From Flavimarina sp. Hel_I_48 (GTDB taxonomy: Bacteria > Bacteroidota > Bacteroidia > Flavobacteriales > Flavobacteriaceae): a stretch of DNA of 64,000 nucleotides. How positions within the stretch are numbered: the stretch's first letter is position 1; every line of letters begins with the position of its first letter. The stretch spans positions 62,001 through 126,000 of the forward strand of contig NZ_JPOL01000003.1 in the NCBI RefSeq assembly GCF_000733945.1, given 5' to 3'. The notes under the pieces are model-generated. The model searched no databases, was not told the origin of the DNA, and worked only from the letters and a program-made list of their open reading frames with translations. Below, in pieces: positions 26,484-36,057 of this stretch. The translations under genes were made by a program, and so were the position numbers.

Positions 26484-28070
26484 ATGAACTATAAAAATAT
26501 AATACCTTTTTTCATCCTAATGGCGTTTACGGTATCCTGTTCAGAATTTCTGGAGGAGGAACCCAGGGACTCCTTAGGTGTAGATCAATATTTTACAGAA
26601 CCCGGCCAGGCAGAAAGTGCCGTAAACTATTTATATCAAAATGGTGTGCCTCAAATGTACCTGAGCGGTGGTGTCTTTAATGGTACACAAGTTATGTACC
26701 TTCAATACCTTTCGGGCTTCTTTAGCAACGAGTTTAATGGTCAGGAAAGACAGGTCAATCTGGCACAGCAGTTATTGATCACTCCTAACAATGTTGATGA
26801 TGACCTTAATAGGATGTGGGCTGATCTTTACAGAGGGATTGCCGGAGCGAACATAGCGATAGCTAATATTCCAGATACTCCTGGTTTAACAGATGTAGAA
26901 CGGGTTAGCCTAACTGCACAGGCTAAATTTTTTAGAGGATTCGCCTATTTTTATTTGGTACGCATATTTGGTGATGTACCTCTTATATTAAATCCTATTG
27001 AAAATATAAATGAGATTTATCCACCTCGCGATCCAATTGCTTCAATTTACGATCAAATTCTTTTGGACCTGACCGATGCTGCGGCTACTGGTAAACTACC
27101 TAATGGAAATATGGTAAACAACAATTACCGTATTACGAGGGAGACCGTTCAAATGGTTCTCGCTGATGTATATTTGACCATGAGTGGTTTTCCTCTACAG
27201 GAAAATAATTATGCAAATGCGGCTGCTGCAGCACGTGCGGTGGTAAATAGTGGTGCATTTACACTAACGCCTCATGAACGTGATGATAATGGGGATGTGG
27301 TACTCGAAAATAGTGCTTATAACCTAATCAGAAAGGAACTGGCAGTAGGTAATGAATATGTGTATCAGGTTGAATATGAGGCGGGAATTAGGACTTCACC
27401 TTTTCCACAGTGGTCTTTTCCAGCTTCCACCAGTGGTAGTGTAGGATCTGCTTATGGTAATATTCAAAATGCATACGGTCCCCGAGCAGAATTGTATGGT
27501 CAATATGACCAGGACCTTGACCTTAGGGTACAGGAAAAACAATATTTTCACACGTCCTATGTCACAGATGATGGGGAAGAACTCAATTTTCCTGTTACGC
27601 CTTATATTTGGCTAGATGAAGAAGCATTTTTTACCACGGCGCAATCTTCAAAGAACACCAGGGTATATAGTTATTCTGAAGCGCTGCTTGTAGCTGCTGA
27701 GGCAGTTGCACTTTCTGAAGGTGTAAACGCAGAAGCCGTTAATTATTTGACTCAAGTGCGCGCAAGGGCTTACTGGAACACAGATCCTGAAACGATAAGG
27801 GCACAACTTTCTGGATTATCAGTGAATGATTTTGTAGAAGAAGTCTGGACAGAACGTAACCGGGAATTGATTTTTGATATGAAACTTTGGTTTGATATGG
27901 TACGCACGCGTAAAATATCAAATGGAGTAAATGGCAATACTTCCTTTAAGAATATCGTGGGAAGTCAAAATACTTTCGGTAAAACTTTTGAAGAAAAGAA
28001 CTTATTGTTGCCTATCGCCCAATCTGAGATTCAACGTAATCCACAATTGACTCAAAACCCAGGGTATTAG
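26484..28070 (+). CDS. SusD/RagB-family glycan-binding lipoprotein
   Basis: 528 residues, lipobox FTVSC with lipidated Cys19, followed by SEFLEEEPRDSLGVDQYF as usual for SusD. Helical TPR-type blocks include LTAQAKFFRGFAYFYLVRIFGDVPL and LTQVRARAYW. The C-terminal VWTERNRELIFDMKLWFDMVRTRK is the RagB/SusD signature, and LLLPIAQSEIQRNPQLTQNPGY is the typical ending. It is the surface lid for the adjacent SusC barrel. A strong terminator follows, so SusCD can be transcribed apart from GH125. Confidence 0.95.
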   Translation: MNYKNIIPFFILMAFTVSCSEFLEEEPRDSLGVDQYFTEPGQAESAVNYLYQNGVPQMYLSGGVFNGTQVMYLQYLSGFFSNEFNGQERQVNLAQQLLITPNNVDDDLNRMWADLYRGIAGANIAIANIPDTPGLTDVERVSLTAQAKFFRGFAYFYLVRIFGDVPLILNPIENINEIYPPRDPIASIYDQILLDLTDAAATGKLPNGNMVNNNYRITRETVQMVLADVYLTMSGFPLQENNYANAAAAARAVVNSGAFTLTPHERDDNGDVVLENSAYNLIRKELAVGNEYVYQVEYEAGIRTSPFPQWSFPASTSGSVGSAYGNIQNAYGPRAELYGQYDQDLDLRVQEKQYFHTSYVTDDGEELNFPVTPYIWLDEEAFFTTAQSSKNTRVYSYSEALLVAAEAVALSEGVNAEAVNYLTQVRARAYWNTDPETIRAQLSGLSVNDFVEEVWTERNRELIFDMKLWFDMVRTRKISNGVNGNTSFKNIVGSQNTFGKTFEEKNLLLPIAQSEIQRNPQLTQNPGY

Positions 28071-28144
28071 ACCAATAATTCCAATCTATTTTATCACATA
28101 GATCTGTAATTAAAATCAAGAATCATGGGCATAAAGCGCCCATT

Positions 28145-28181
28145 AAAAAGGTCTTTTCATTATCCTGAAAAGACCTTTTTT
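28145..28181 (+). terminator. Strong intrinsic terminator after SusCD
   Basis: A perfect 15-bp stem, AAAAAGGTCTTTTCA / TGAAAAGACCTTTTT, with a six-base loop and a T-run, 75 bp after the SusD stop. Confidence 0.92.
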
Positions 28182-28257
28182 AATTTAAGAAAGACTCTTC
28201 TGCATTTGGCAACTTTTAATTTGGAAGAGATCGATAAAAAAATAATATCTCAATAGC

Positions 28258-29682
28258 ATGCAAAGAAGAAAATTTATACAAAATACCGCACTCGCAAGCG
28301 GATTGACATTTGTCAACCCTTCACATTTAATGGCAAATCCATTTACTAAAGATTTTCCCGTGGTACGTACTGCGAAAGGAAAACGCAATTTTGAAAGCCC
28401 AGCGATAGAAAACGCGATCAAAACCTTTCAGAAAAATGTAAAAGATGAAGAACTGGGCTGGTTGTTCAATAACTGTTTCCCAAATACCTTAGATACGACC
28501 GTAACCTACAACACCGAAAACGGCAAACCTGATACTTATGTAATCACCGGTGATATTGACGCCATGTGGCTGCGTGACAGTTCGGCCCAGGTATGGCCTT
28601 ACATGCAGTTTACCGGCGAACATAAAGAACTCAAAAACCTTATTGCCGGGGTGATCAACCGGCAAACGCAGTACATTCTTAAGGATCCGTATGCCAATGC
28701 ATTTTACAACGATCCCAATAAAGAAGGGGAGTGGATGAGCGATTTTACAGATATGCAACCCGGCGTTCACGAACGTAAATACGAGATTGATTCCCTTTGC
28801 TATCCCATTCGGCTTGCTTATAATTACTGGAAAAACACGGGCGATACGGCTCCGTTTGATAAAAACTGGCAACAGGCCATAAAAAACACGCTGAAAACTT
28901 TTAAAGAACAGCAGCAAAAAGAAGATCGCGGTCCATATTCTTTTCAGCGGCAAACGGCGAATGCAACTGATACCCGACCGCTAAAAGGTTATGGCTATCC
29001 GGTAAATCCGGTTGGTTTGATTGCCTCAGCTTTCCGTCCCAGTGATGATGCCACTGTTTTTTCATTTTTGATTCCGTCCAACTTTTTTGCGGTGGTCAGC
29101 CTCAACCAGGCGGCAGAGATGATGCTGGAAATCGCTAAGGATGCCGATACTGCGACAGCATTAAAAGCACTGAGTGATGAAGTAAAAGAAGCGCTGGCCA
29201 ATTATGCGGTTGTTGATCAGGAAAAATACGGCAAAATATACGCTTTTGAGGTAGATGGTTTTGGCGGAAAATTACTTATGGACGATTCTAATGTTCCCAG
29301 TCTTTTATCCCTTCCCTACCTGGACGCGGTGGATGCAAATGATGAAATCTATAAGAACACGCGTAATTTTGTACTTTCAGAAGATAATCCTTTTTTCTTT
29401 AAAGGTACCGCGGCAGAAGGCATTGGCGGGCCGCACGTGGGTATGGACTATATTTGGCCCATGTCTATCACCATGCGCGGACTTACCAGCAATGATCCTT
29501 CAGAAATCAAAGAATGCATTAAAATGCTGAAAAATACGCACGCTGGGACCGGCTTTATGCACGAAGGCTTCCATAAAGATGATCCATCAGACTTTACCCG
29601 TAAATGGTTTGCATGGTCCAATACATTATTCGGTGAATTATTATGGAAAACCTATACCGAAAATCCCGAAGCACTTTCTTAA
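28258..29682 (+). CDS. GH125 exo-alpha-1,6-mannosidase
   Basis: 474 residues with a Tat-like/Sec N-terminus (MQRRKFIQNTALASGLTF). GH125 signatures: TGDIDAMWLRDSSAQVWPYM (substrate-binding loop with the catalytic Asp region), MHEGFHKDDPSDFTRKWFAW, and GGPHVGMDYIWPMSITMRG. The family removes terminal alpha-1,6-mannose with inversion. It acts outside the cytoplasm, probably in the periplasm, on mannan backbones or N-glycan cores. It precedes a GH92 alpha-mannosidase on the same strand, the pairing expected for stepwise demannosylation. Confidence 0.93.
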   Translation: MQRRKFIQNTALASGLTFVNPSHLMANPFTKDFPVVRTAKGKRNFESPAIENAIKTFQKNVKDEELGWLFNNCFPNTLDTTVTYNTENGKPDTYVITGDIDAMWLRDSSAQVWPYMQFTGEHKELKNLIAGVINRQTQYILKDPYANAFYNDPNKEGEWMSDFTDMQPGVHERKYEIDSLCYPIRLAYNYWKNTGDTAPFDKNWQQAIKNTLKTFKEQQQKEDRGPYSFQRQTANATDTRPLKGYGYPVNPVGLIASAFRPSDDATVFSFLIPSNFFAVVSLNQAAEMMLEIAKDADTATALKALSDEVKEALANYAVVDQEKYGKIYAFEVDGFGGKLLMDDSNVPSLLSLPYLDAVDANDEIYKNTRNFVLSEDNPFFFKGTAAEGIGGPHVGMDYIWPMSITMRGLTSNDPSEIKECIKMLKNTHAGTGFMHEGFHKDDPSDFTRKWFAWSNTLFGELLWKTYTENPEALS

Positions 29683-29693
29683 AGTAAAAAGCT

Positions 29694-29714
29694 CCCCTCC
29701 TTATAAAGGAGGGG
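29694..29714. repeat. G/C-rich hairpin between GH125 and GH92
   Basis: CCCCTCCTT-ATA-AAGGAGGGG, a perfect 9-bp stem, followed by AAAATT. A second small dyad follows (TTCGACA-C-TGTCGGAA, 29719-29735). CCCCTCCTT...AAGGAGGGG sequences recur between genes in Bacteroidota, so this may be a dispersed palindrome. It can also serve as a weak terminator. Confidence 0.6.
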
Positions 29715-29781
29715 AAAATTTCGACACTGTCGGAATAAGGGGTGGTTTTTGCCTTCTTTCAGTTTGCTCAATTTCAGTATT

Positions 29782-31971
29782 ATGAAAAATAATTCAATAT
29801 TCTTTTTATTCAGTGTGCTCGCACTCTTTTCCTGTGAGAATAAAATCCAGGAATCACAAAAGGAAAACGAAAATACGTTTGTAAGGTCTCCGGTAGATTA
29901 TGTGAATCCATTAATCGGCACAGCACCGCTCACAGATCCTAAATTTATAGGCTACACACCGCCAGAAGGCTGGCGTGTGTGGGCAGGATTGACCTATCCG
30001 GGTTCCACGTTGCCAAACGCGATGGTACAGCTTAGCCCCATTACCGAATACCATACGGGTGCGGGTTATGAATATGAAGACGATACGATTTTAGGCTTTA
30101 CGCACACCAATAAAGGCCACTGGAATCTCTGTAATATTCCTGTTTTACCCGTTTCCGGCGAAGCCGAAGCCCCATTCAAATCGGTTTTTTCTCATGATAC
30201 CGAAAAAGCTTCCCCGGCGTATTATGAGGTAGTTTTGGAAGATTATGGTGTAAAAGCCCGACTCACTTCTACGCTGCGTGCCGGCGTACATGAATATACT
30301 TTTGAAAGTAATAAAGAAAGGAAGATTTTATTTGATCTGGCCAAAGCCAATAATCGCGTCAACCATTGGGAACTTACCCAGGAAGGGGACAGCGCGGTCG
30401 CTGGTTTTCAGGATATGGGCCGCGAAAAGATCTATTTTTATGCTGAAATCAACCAGAAAATAGCTCAAATCGACCAGAAAACGGGTGAAAATGGGCATGC
30501 TTTGGTAAAAATAACTGACAGCGAGAATGATCCTATTGTGCTTAAAATTGGGCTTTCTTATGTGAATGTTGAGAATGCCAAGGCCAATCTTAAAGCTGAA
30601 GTCGGTAATAAATCTTTTGATGAAGTACACGAAGCAGGAGTAGCAGAATGGGAAGAAATTTTGAATAAAATTAAGGTCAAAGGTGGTTCTGAAAAGCAGA
30701 AAGAACTGTTTTACAGTTCGCTTTACCGTTTCATGCAATGGCCGGCACTGCGCAGCGATACCAACGGTGATTTTACAGATGAAGCAGGGAAAGTGCAGAA
30801 TAAAAACTTTAAGTACTATACAAATCCATCCCTGTGGGACACCTATCGAAATAAGCTTGTACTGTTAGCAATGTTGCGCCCCGAAGTGACTGCAGATGTG
30901 ATTCAGTCGCTCATAGATAAAGGCGAGATAACCGGTTTTATCCCTACTTTTTTTCACGGTGATCATGCCGCACCATTTATCGCCGGTTCCTATCTTATGG
31001 GCATTGACGGTTTTGACGTTGACAAAGCGTACGAATTGTTGCTCAACAACGCGTATAAAGAAGGTGGAACCCGGCCGCATATCAAAGAATACATAGAAAA
31101 GGGATACATTTCTACCCCGGAAATCAAAAATCCAAACACCGAATCGAAGGCTAAAGCCGGAGTTTCCAAAACGCTGGAATTTGCCTACGACGACTATAGC
31201 CTTGCGCTTTTGGCTGAAAAAATGAAGGATTCGGTGCATTACAACGACCTGAAGCAACGGTCTCAAAACTATAAAAATGTCTTTGATAAAAAGTCGCATT
31301 TCATGCGCGGCCGCATGGCCAATGGGGAATTTGTAAACCTGTTTGATGCCGAATACCCGTATTACGAATACATGTACCGCGAGGCGAATGCCTGGCAACT
31401 TTCGTTTTACGTACCGCACGATATGCCCGGTCTTGTCCAACTTTATGGCGGCAATGAAAAGTTTGAGGAAAAACTGGATTCGCTCTTTACTTATCCCTGG
31501 AATCCCGAGCATATCGCACGAAATATTTCCAGTTTTATAGGTCAGTATGCCCACGGAAACCAGCCAGATCACGAGGCTCCGTTTTCCTATTATTTCATCG
31601 ATAAACCCGAAAAATCACAAAAAATAATTGACACGATTTTGAATCACTATTACGGCGTAGGAGAAGACGGACTCGCACTTCCCGGTATGGATGATGCCGG
31701 GGAAATGTCAGCCTGGTATGTTTTTGCCGCTGCAGGGATTTATCCGCTTTCTCCTGCAGACAATAAATTGTTGGTTACCATTCCGGTTTTTGATGAGTCT
31801 AAATGGAATTTGAATGGCAACGAGGTGATGATAACTAAAAAGGGAAATACCCGTCAACTAGATTCCATTAAGATAAACGGAAAATCGCTGGAGGGTTATT
31901 TTATTTCACAGGAACTGTTTAAAACCGGTGGGACTTTAGATATCTCTACGAAGGAGTTATCAGGAAATTAA
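29782..31971 (+). CDS. GH92 alpha-mannosidase, lipoprotein (copy 1)
   Basis: 729 residues from MKNNSIFFLFSVLALFSCEN; upstream in-frame codons from 29749 lie in the hairpin spacer and lack a signal. Lipobox ALFSC. The N-terminal beta-domain starts DYVNPLIGTAPLTDP. The catalytic (alpha/alpha)6 domain has LWDTYRNKLVLLAMLRPE, FAYDDYSLALLAEK, GQYAHGNQPDHEAPFSYYF and GMDDAGEMSAWYVFAAAGIYPL with the acidic pair of the GH92 base. GH92 enzymes are calcium-dependent exo-alpha-mannosidases. PDHEAPFSYYF differs from the usual PSHHxxYLY, so linkage choice may differ from copies 2 and 3. Confidence 0.93.
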   Translation: MKNNSIFFLFSVLALFSCENKIQESQKENENTFVRSPVDYVNPLIGTAPLTDPKFIGYTPPEGWRVWAGLTYPGSTLPNAMVQLSPITEYHTGAGYEYEDDTILGFTHTNKGHWNLCNIPVLPVSGEAEAPFKSVFSHDTEKASPAYYEVVLEDYGVKARLTSTLRAGVHEYTFESNKERKILFDLAKANNRVNHWELTQEGDSAVAGFQDMGREKIYFYAEINQKIAQIDQKTGENGHALVKITDSENDPIVLKIGLSYVNVENAKANLKAEVGNKSFDEVHEAGVAEWEEILNKIKVKGGSEKQKELFYSSLYRFMQWPALRSDTNGDFTDEAGKVQNKNFKYYTNPSLWDTYRNKLVLLAMLRPEVTADVIQSLIDKGEITGFIPTFFHGDHAAPFIAGSYLMGIDGFDVDKAYELLLNNAYKEGGTRPHIKEYIEKGYISTPEIKNPNTESKAKAGVSKTLEFAYDDYSLALLAEKMKDSVHYNDLKQRSQNYKNVFDKKSHFMRGRMANGEFVNLFDAEYPYYEYMYREANAWQLSFYVPHDMPGLVQLYGGNEKFEEKLDSLFTYPWNPEHIARNISSFIGQYAHGNQPDHEAPFSYYFIDKPEKSQKIIDTILNHYYGVGEDGLALPGMDDAGEMSAWYVFAAAGIYPLSPADNKLLVTIPVFDESKWNLNGNEVMITKKGNTRQLDSIKINGKSLEGYFISQELFKTGGTLDISTKELSGN

Positions 31972-31998
31972 TTTGAAAGACGTAAAAATTTGTATCAC

Positions 31999-32817
31999 AT
32001 GAAAAATATAGTGTTCTGTATATGTATACTTCTAAATACCACATTGGTTTTTAGTCAAAACACAACCTATAAACTGGCCGAAAACCTCTTTTATTACCCC
32101 GAAAACAGCCAAAAACCGACCGATTATCAGCGAAAAATGGCGGTTTTAGATGTGTATTATCCGGAAACTGAAGAGCAAGTTCCGGTGATTATCTGGTTTC
32201 ATGGCGGTGGCCTTACCGGTGGGGACAAAGAAATTCCGGAAGCTTTAAAAAAGCAGAACTACGTGATCGTGGGTGTGCAGTACCGGCTCGCGCCAAAAGT
32301 AAAGGCCGAAGTTGCCGTTGCCGATGCCACCGCTGCCGTGGCCTGGGTTTTTAAAAACATAAAAAAATACAACGGCGATCCCGATAAAATTTTTGTTTCC
32401 GGGCACTCGGCGGGTGGATATCTTGCATTGATGACGGTGATGGACAAAAACCGATTAAAAGAATACGATATTGAAGCGAATCAAGTGGCGGGTTTGGCGC
32501 CTTTCAGCGGACATACGATCACGCATTTTACCATGCGCGAGGAGCGAGGCATTCCCGGTGAACAACCCATTGTAGACGAGTGGGCGCCGCTGTATTATGT
32601 GCGAGGCGATGCGCCGCCTACTTTATTGATTACCGGTGACCGCGAGATGGAAATGCTGGGCCGCTATGAAGAGAATGCTTATTTCTACCGTATGATGAAA
32701 GTCGCCGGGCAGGAAGATATCACGCAATTTGAGATGCAGGGGTATGGCCATAATATGACCCATCCCGCATTTCCGCTTTTATTAAATTTTGTCAAGGAAA
32801 AAACAACGAAAAACTAA
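31999..32817 (+). CDS. Secreted alpha/beta-hydrolase (esterase/lipase-like)
   Basis: 272 residues with signal MKNIVFCICILLNTTLVFSQ. The start is ATG 31999; a TTG nine bases earlier is less likely. Hormone-sensitive-lipase-type motifs: WFHGGGLTGGDK (oxyanion hole), VSGHSAGGYLALM (nucleophile Ser), TGDREMEMLGR (acid) and MQGYGHNMTHP (His). Likely removes ester groups from the glycan. It lies 27 bp after GH92 and 7 bp before GH97, so it is in one operon with them. Substrate unknown. Confidence 0.85.
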   Translation: MKNIVFCICILLNTTLVFSQNTTYKLAENLFYYPENSQKPTDYQRKMAVLDVYYPETEEQVPVIIWFHGGGLTGGDKEIPEALKKQNYVIVGVQYRLAPKVKAEVAVADATAAVAWVFKNIKKYNGDPDKIFVSGHSAGGYLALMTVMDKNRLKEYDIEANQVAGLAPFSGHTITHFTMREERGIPGEQPIVDEWAPLYYVRGDAPPTLLITGDREMEMLGRYEENAYFYRMMKVAGQEDITQFEMQGYGHNMTHPAFPLLLNFVKEKTTKN

Positions 32818-32824
32818 GTCAACC

Positions 32825-34780
32825 ATGTTTCAAAAATCCCTTCTGCTTGCTTTTTGCCTGTTGTTCGGTTTAGCCGCATTTTCGCAAACCAAGACCGAAA
32901 TCGCATCTCCAAATGGCAAAATTAAAATTGAAATTATACTGAATGATCAGATCAATTATTCGGTTTTTTATGATGAAATCAAGCTTTTAGAACAGGAAAA
33001 CCTGACAATAACAGTTAAAAATCAGGATATTTTAGGTGAAAATCCGAAGCTTAAAAGTCAAAAACGGACGGAAGTTAATGAAGAACTGACGCCGGTGGTT
33101 CCTTTGAAATTCAGTACGGTTTCAAATCATTACAAGGCGTTAATCCTTAACTTTAATGGAAAATATTCCGCTGAGTTTCGGGTTTTTGATGATGGCTACG
33201 CCTACCGTTTTATCACAGATCTGAAAGGAGATGTAGAAATTATGGATGAAAATATCGATTTAAACTTTCCCGATAATTACACGGCAACCCTTCAACAAAC
33301 AGAATCTTTCAAAAGTTCGTATGAACAGCCGTACACGCATTTGCAAACCGAAAATTTTAGTTCAGAAACCACAATGTCCAGCCTGCCAGTGCTTTTAAGT
33401 TCACCTGATGGAACAAAAATTTTATTTTCAGAATCAGACGTACTCGATTATCCCGCATTGTTCTTAAAAGCGAATGAAGAAAATAGAATGTACGGTGTTT
33501 TCCCCAAAGTGCCCTTAACCTTTGAAGACGATGGCGACCGTAGTGTAACTTTTACAAAAACCGCCGAATATATCGCAAAAACTACTGGAAAACGCGGATT
33601 TCCGTGGCGTTATTTTGTTATTTCCAATGACGACAAGGAATTGCTTACCAATACCATGACGTTTAAACTAGCTCCCGAAAATGTGTTGAAAAATACAGAC
33701 TGGATCAAACCGGGAAAGGTAAGTTGGGAATGGTGGAACGGCGCCTCGCCCTATCACGTAGATTTTAAAGCGGGTTATAATGAAGAGACCTATAAGTATT
33801 TTATTGATTTTGCTTCAGAATTCGGTATTCCGTACATCATCATGGATGAAGGCTGGGCAAAAACCACTACAAATCCCTACACGCCCAATCCAGATATTGA
33901 TCTTTTTGAACTCATACGTTACGGAAAGGAAAAAAACGTAAAAATCGTGTTGTGGCTTACCTGGCTTACCGTAGAGCACAATTTCGACCTGTTCAAAACC
34001 TTCAACGAATGGGGAATTGCTGGTGTGAAAATCGATTTTATGGATCGCAGCGACCAGTGGATGGTGAATTTTTATGAACGCGTGGCTAAAGAAGCTGCTA
34101 AAAATGAAATGTTTGTTGATTTTCATGGGGCTTTCAAACCTGCCGGACTGGAACGAAAATATCCGAATGTGCTTTCTTACGAAGGCGTTCTGGGCCTCGA
34201 ACAAATGGAACGAGCTACTCCTGAAAATAGTTTGTATCTTCCCTTTATACGCAATGCCGTGGGCCCTATGGATTTCACCCCGGGCGCCATGATCAACATG
34301 CAACCGGAAATTTATTACAGCAGAAGGCCCAATTCTGCCGGGATGGGAACGCGAGCGTATCAGATGGCGTTGTTTGTCGTTTTTGAAAGCGGTCTGCAGA
34401 TGCTTGCAGACAACCCAACAAATTATTTAAGAGAACGGGAATGTACCGAGTTTATCACCAGCGTTCCCACAACCTGGGACGAGACCATTCCGCTGGAGGG
34501 AAAAGTAGGTGAATATGCCCTGATTGCCAAACGAAAAGGGGATGTTTGGTTTATAGGTGGGATTACTAATGGAGAAAAAAAAGAGCGTACGTTTACTGTT
34601 CCACTTAATTTCTTAAAGCAAGGCCAAAACTATGAAATGACTTCCTTTGTAGATGGGATAAATGCAGGCACGCAGGCACTAGATTATGAAAAAAAATCAC
34701 AAATTGTGGAAAAAGAAAGTAAAATTGACATAAAAATGGCTAAAAACGGAGGCTTTTCAGCAATTTTAAAATTAAAATAA
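32825..34780 (+). CDS. GH97 family glycoside hydrolase
   Basis: 651 residues from MFQKSLLLAFCLLFGLAAFS (Sec signal ending FSQ). The N-terminal beta-super-sandwich has the SPNGKIKIEIILNDQINYSV start. The TIM barrel has VSWEWWNGASPYH, IPYIIMDEGWA, IVLWLTWLTVEH and GVKIDFMDRSDQWMV, and the C-terminal domain begins TPTTWDE-like at VPTTWDETIPLEG. GH97 includes inverting alpha-glucosidases and retaining alpha-galactosidases. The Asp in KIDFMDR lies where retaining members carry the nucleophile, so a retaining alpha-galactosidase-like activity is my best guess. Periplasmic. It would remove side-chain sugars from a mannan. Confidence 0.9.
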   Translation: MFQKSLLLAFCLLFGLAAFSQTKTEIASPNGKIKIEIILNDQINYSVFYDEIKLLEQENLTITVKNQDILGENPKLKSQKRTEVNEELTPVVPLKFSTVSNHYKALILNFNGKYSAEFRVFDDGYAYRFITDLKGDVEIMDENIDLNFPDNYTATLQQTESFKSSYEQPYTHLQTENFSSETTMSSLPVLLSSPDGTKILFSESDVLDYPALFLKANEENRMYGVFPKVPLTFEDDGDRSVTFTKTAEYIAKTTGKRGFPWRYFVISNDDKELLTNTMTFKLAPENVLKNTDWIKPGKVSWEWWNGASPYHVDFKAGYNEETYKYFIDFASEFGIPYIIMDEGWAKTTTNPYTPNPDIDLFELIRYGKEKNVKIVLWLTWLTVEHNFDLFKTFNEWGIAGVKIDFMDRSDQWMVNFYERVAKEAAKNEMFVDFHGAFKPAGLERKYPNVLSYEGVLGLEQMERATPENSLYLPFIRNAVGPMDFTPGAMINMQPEIYYSRRPNSAGMGTRAYQMALFVVFESGLQMLADNPTNYLRERECTEFITSVPTTWDETIPLEGKVGEYALIAKRKGDVWFIGGITNGEKKERTFTVPLNFLKQGQNYEMTSFVDGINAGTQALDYEKKSQIVEKESKIDIKMAKNGGFSAILKLK

Positions 34781-34870
34781 TTGAGAATTTATTAGTTAAA
34801 CAATTTTTGCCAAGTCACGAGTATGTTAAGTTTGCAGGTTGTAAATTCCAAGAAAAAAAGCAATTGAACT

Positions 34871-36004
34871 ATGAAAGAAATGAATGACGATAGAATTGTA
34901 ATGACTCTTGATGCAGGGGGCACAAATTTTGTGTTTTCTGCATTGCAGGGAGGCAAGGAAATTATACAACCTATCGTACTGGATTCAAATTCTGATAATT
35001 TAGATAGTTGTCTTCAAACGATTATAACCGGCTTTAGAAGTGTAAAAAAAGAATTGCTTCCCAAAATTCCCGTGGCCATAAGTTTTGCGTTTCCTGGACC
35101 CGCAGACTATAAGAATGGTATTATAGGCGATTTGCCCAATTTCCCCTCGTTTAGAGGGGGTATTGCCCTTGGGCCCATGCTAAAAGAAATTTTTAACATC
35201 CCAACGTTGATTAATAATGATGGTGATCTTTTTGCTTATGGTGAAGCGGTAGCGGGCTTTTTACCGCGTATAAATGGACTTTTGGCTGAACATAAGATTG
35301 AACGGGAGTACAAAAACCTCATAGGGATTACGCTAGGGACCGGTTTTGGGGCAGGGGTCGTTATCAATCACCAAATTTGTCTCGGAGATAATTCCGCCGC
35401 TGGCGAAATCTGGCTCACCCGCAACTATATTGATCCTTCATCAATTGCCGAAGAAAGTGTAAGCATACGTGGAATCAAACGTGTGTATTCTAGAATTTCA
35501 GGGGATGACACGGATAAATCTCCTCTGGATATTTATGAGATCGCAAAGGGAAGACAGGGAGGAGATAAAGAAGCTGCCCTTCAGGCCTTTAAAGAATTGG
35601 CACAGGTTATGGCAGAGTCACTAGCAAACGCCATTACGTTACTTGATGCACCTGTGGTGATAGGTGGAGGGGTTTCCGGAGCGGCCGAATTCATAATTCC
35701 GGAGTTGATCGCCCATTTTCAAAGTACCATAAACGATCAGGGAAAAAGGTTACCAAGATTGATTGCTGATGTTTTTAACGTAGAAGATCCTGCTACTTTA
35801 AAAAAATTCCTCAATAGTGATACAAAATATATTGAAGTTCCATTTAGCAAAAAGACCGTCTCTTATACGCAAAAAAAATACGTGCCCATAGGCATTTCCC
35901 ACTTGGGCGCAAGTAACGCGATAAGTCTGGGTGCTTACACACTGGCCCTTGATTACCTTGATAAGAAAAATCTTTATGCCAGCGCGCTACAGGAACACGT
36001 CTGA
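34871..36004 (+). CDS. ROK-family sugar kinase
   Basis: 377 residues, no signal, cytoplasmic. The ATP-binding start is MTLDAGGTNFVFSALQGG, followed by VAISFAFPGPADYKNGIIGD, LINNDGDLFAYGEA (catalytic Asp) and IGITLGTGFGAGVVIN. The zinc-binding CxCGxxGC motif of many ROK proteins is absent. The place after GTGFGAGVV instead reads DNSAAGEIWLTRNY, as in a Bacteroidota subgroup. There is no HTH, so it is a kinase rather than a NagC-type repressor. In this locus it most likely phosphorylates mannose or a related hexose. It closes the plus-strand half of the locus and meets the SGNH gene convergently. Confidence 0.85.
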   Translation: MKEMNDDRIVMTLDAGGTNFVFSALQGGKEIIQPIVLDSNSDNLDSCLQTIITGFRSVKKELLPKIPVAISFAFPGPADYKNGIIGDLPNFPSFRGGIALGPMLKEIFNIPTLINNDGDLFAYGEAVAGFLPRINGLLAEHKIEREYKNLIGITLGTGFGAGVVINHQICLGDNSAAGEIWLTRNYIDPSSIAEESVSIRGIKRVYSRISGDDTDKSPLDIYEIAKGRQGGDKEAALQAFKELAQVMAESLANAITLLDAPVVIGGGVSGAAEFIIPELIAHFQSTINDQGKRLPRLIADVFNVEDPATLKKFLNSDTKYIEVPFSKKTVSYTQKKYVPIGISHLGASNAISLGAYTLALDYLDKKNLYASALQEHV

Positions 36005-36057
36005 TTTAAATTCAAATGAGGAACTGAAATTACTTAACAGCTAGGGCAGCATCTCAT

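Noticed and set aside
30865..31572. Long open frame (235 codons) on the minus strand inside GH92 copy 1
   Set aside because: It lies wholly antisense to a well-conserved GH92 catalytic domain, encodes no recognisable motif and has low-complexity hydrophobic composition typical of a shadow frame.
33815..34303. 162-codon minus-strand frame inside GH97
   Set aside because: Antisense to the TIM-barrel catalytic region; no signal, motif or promoter.
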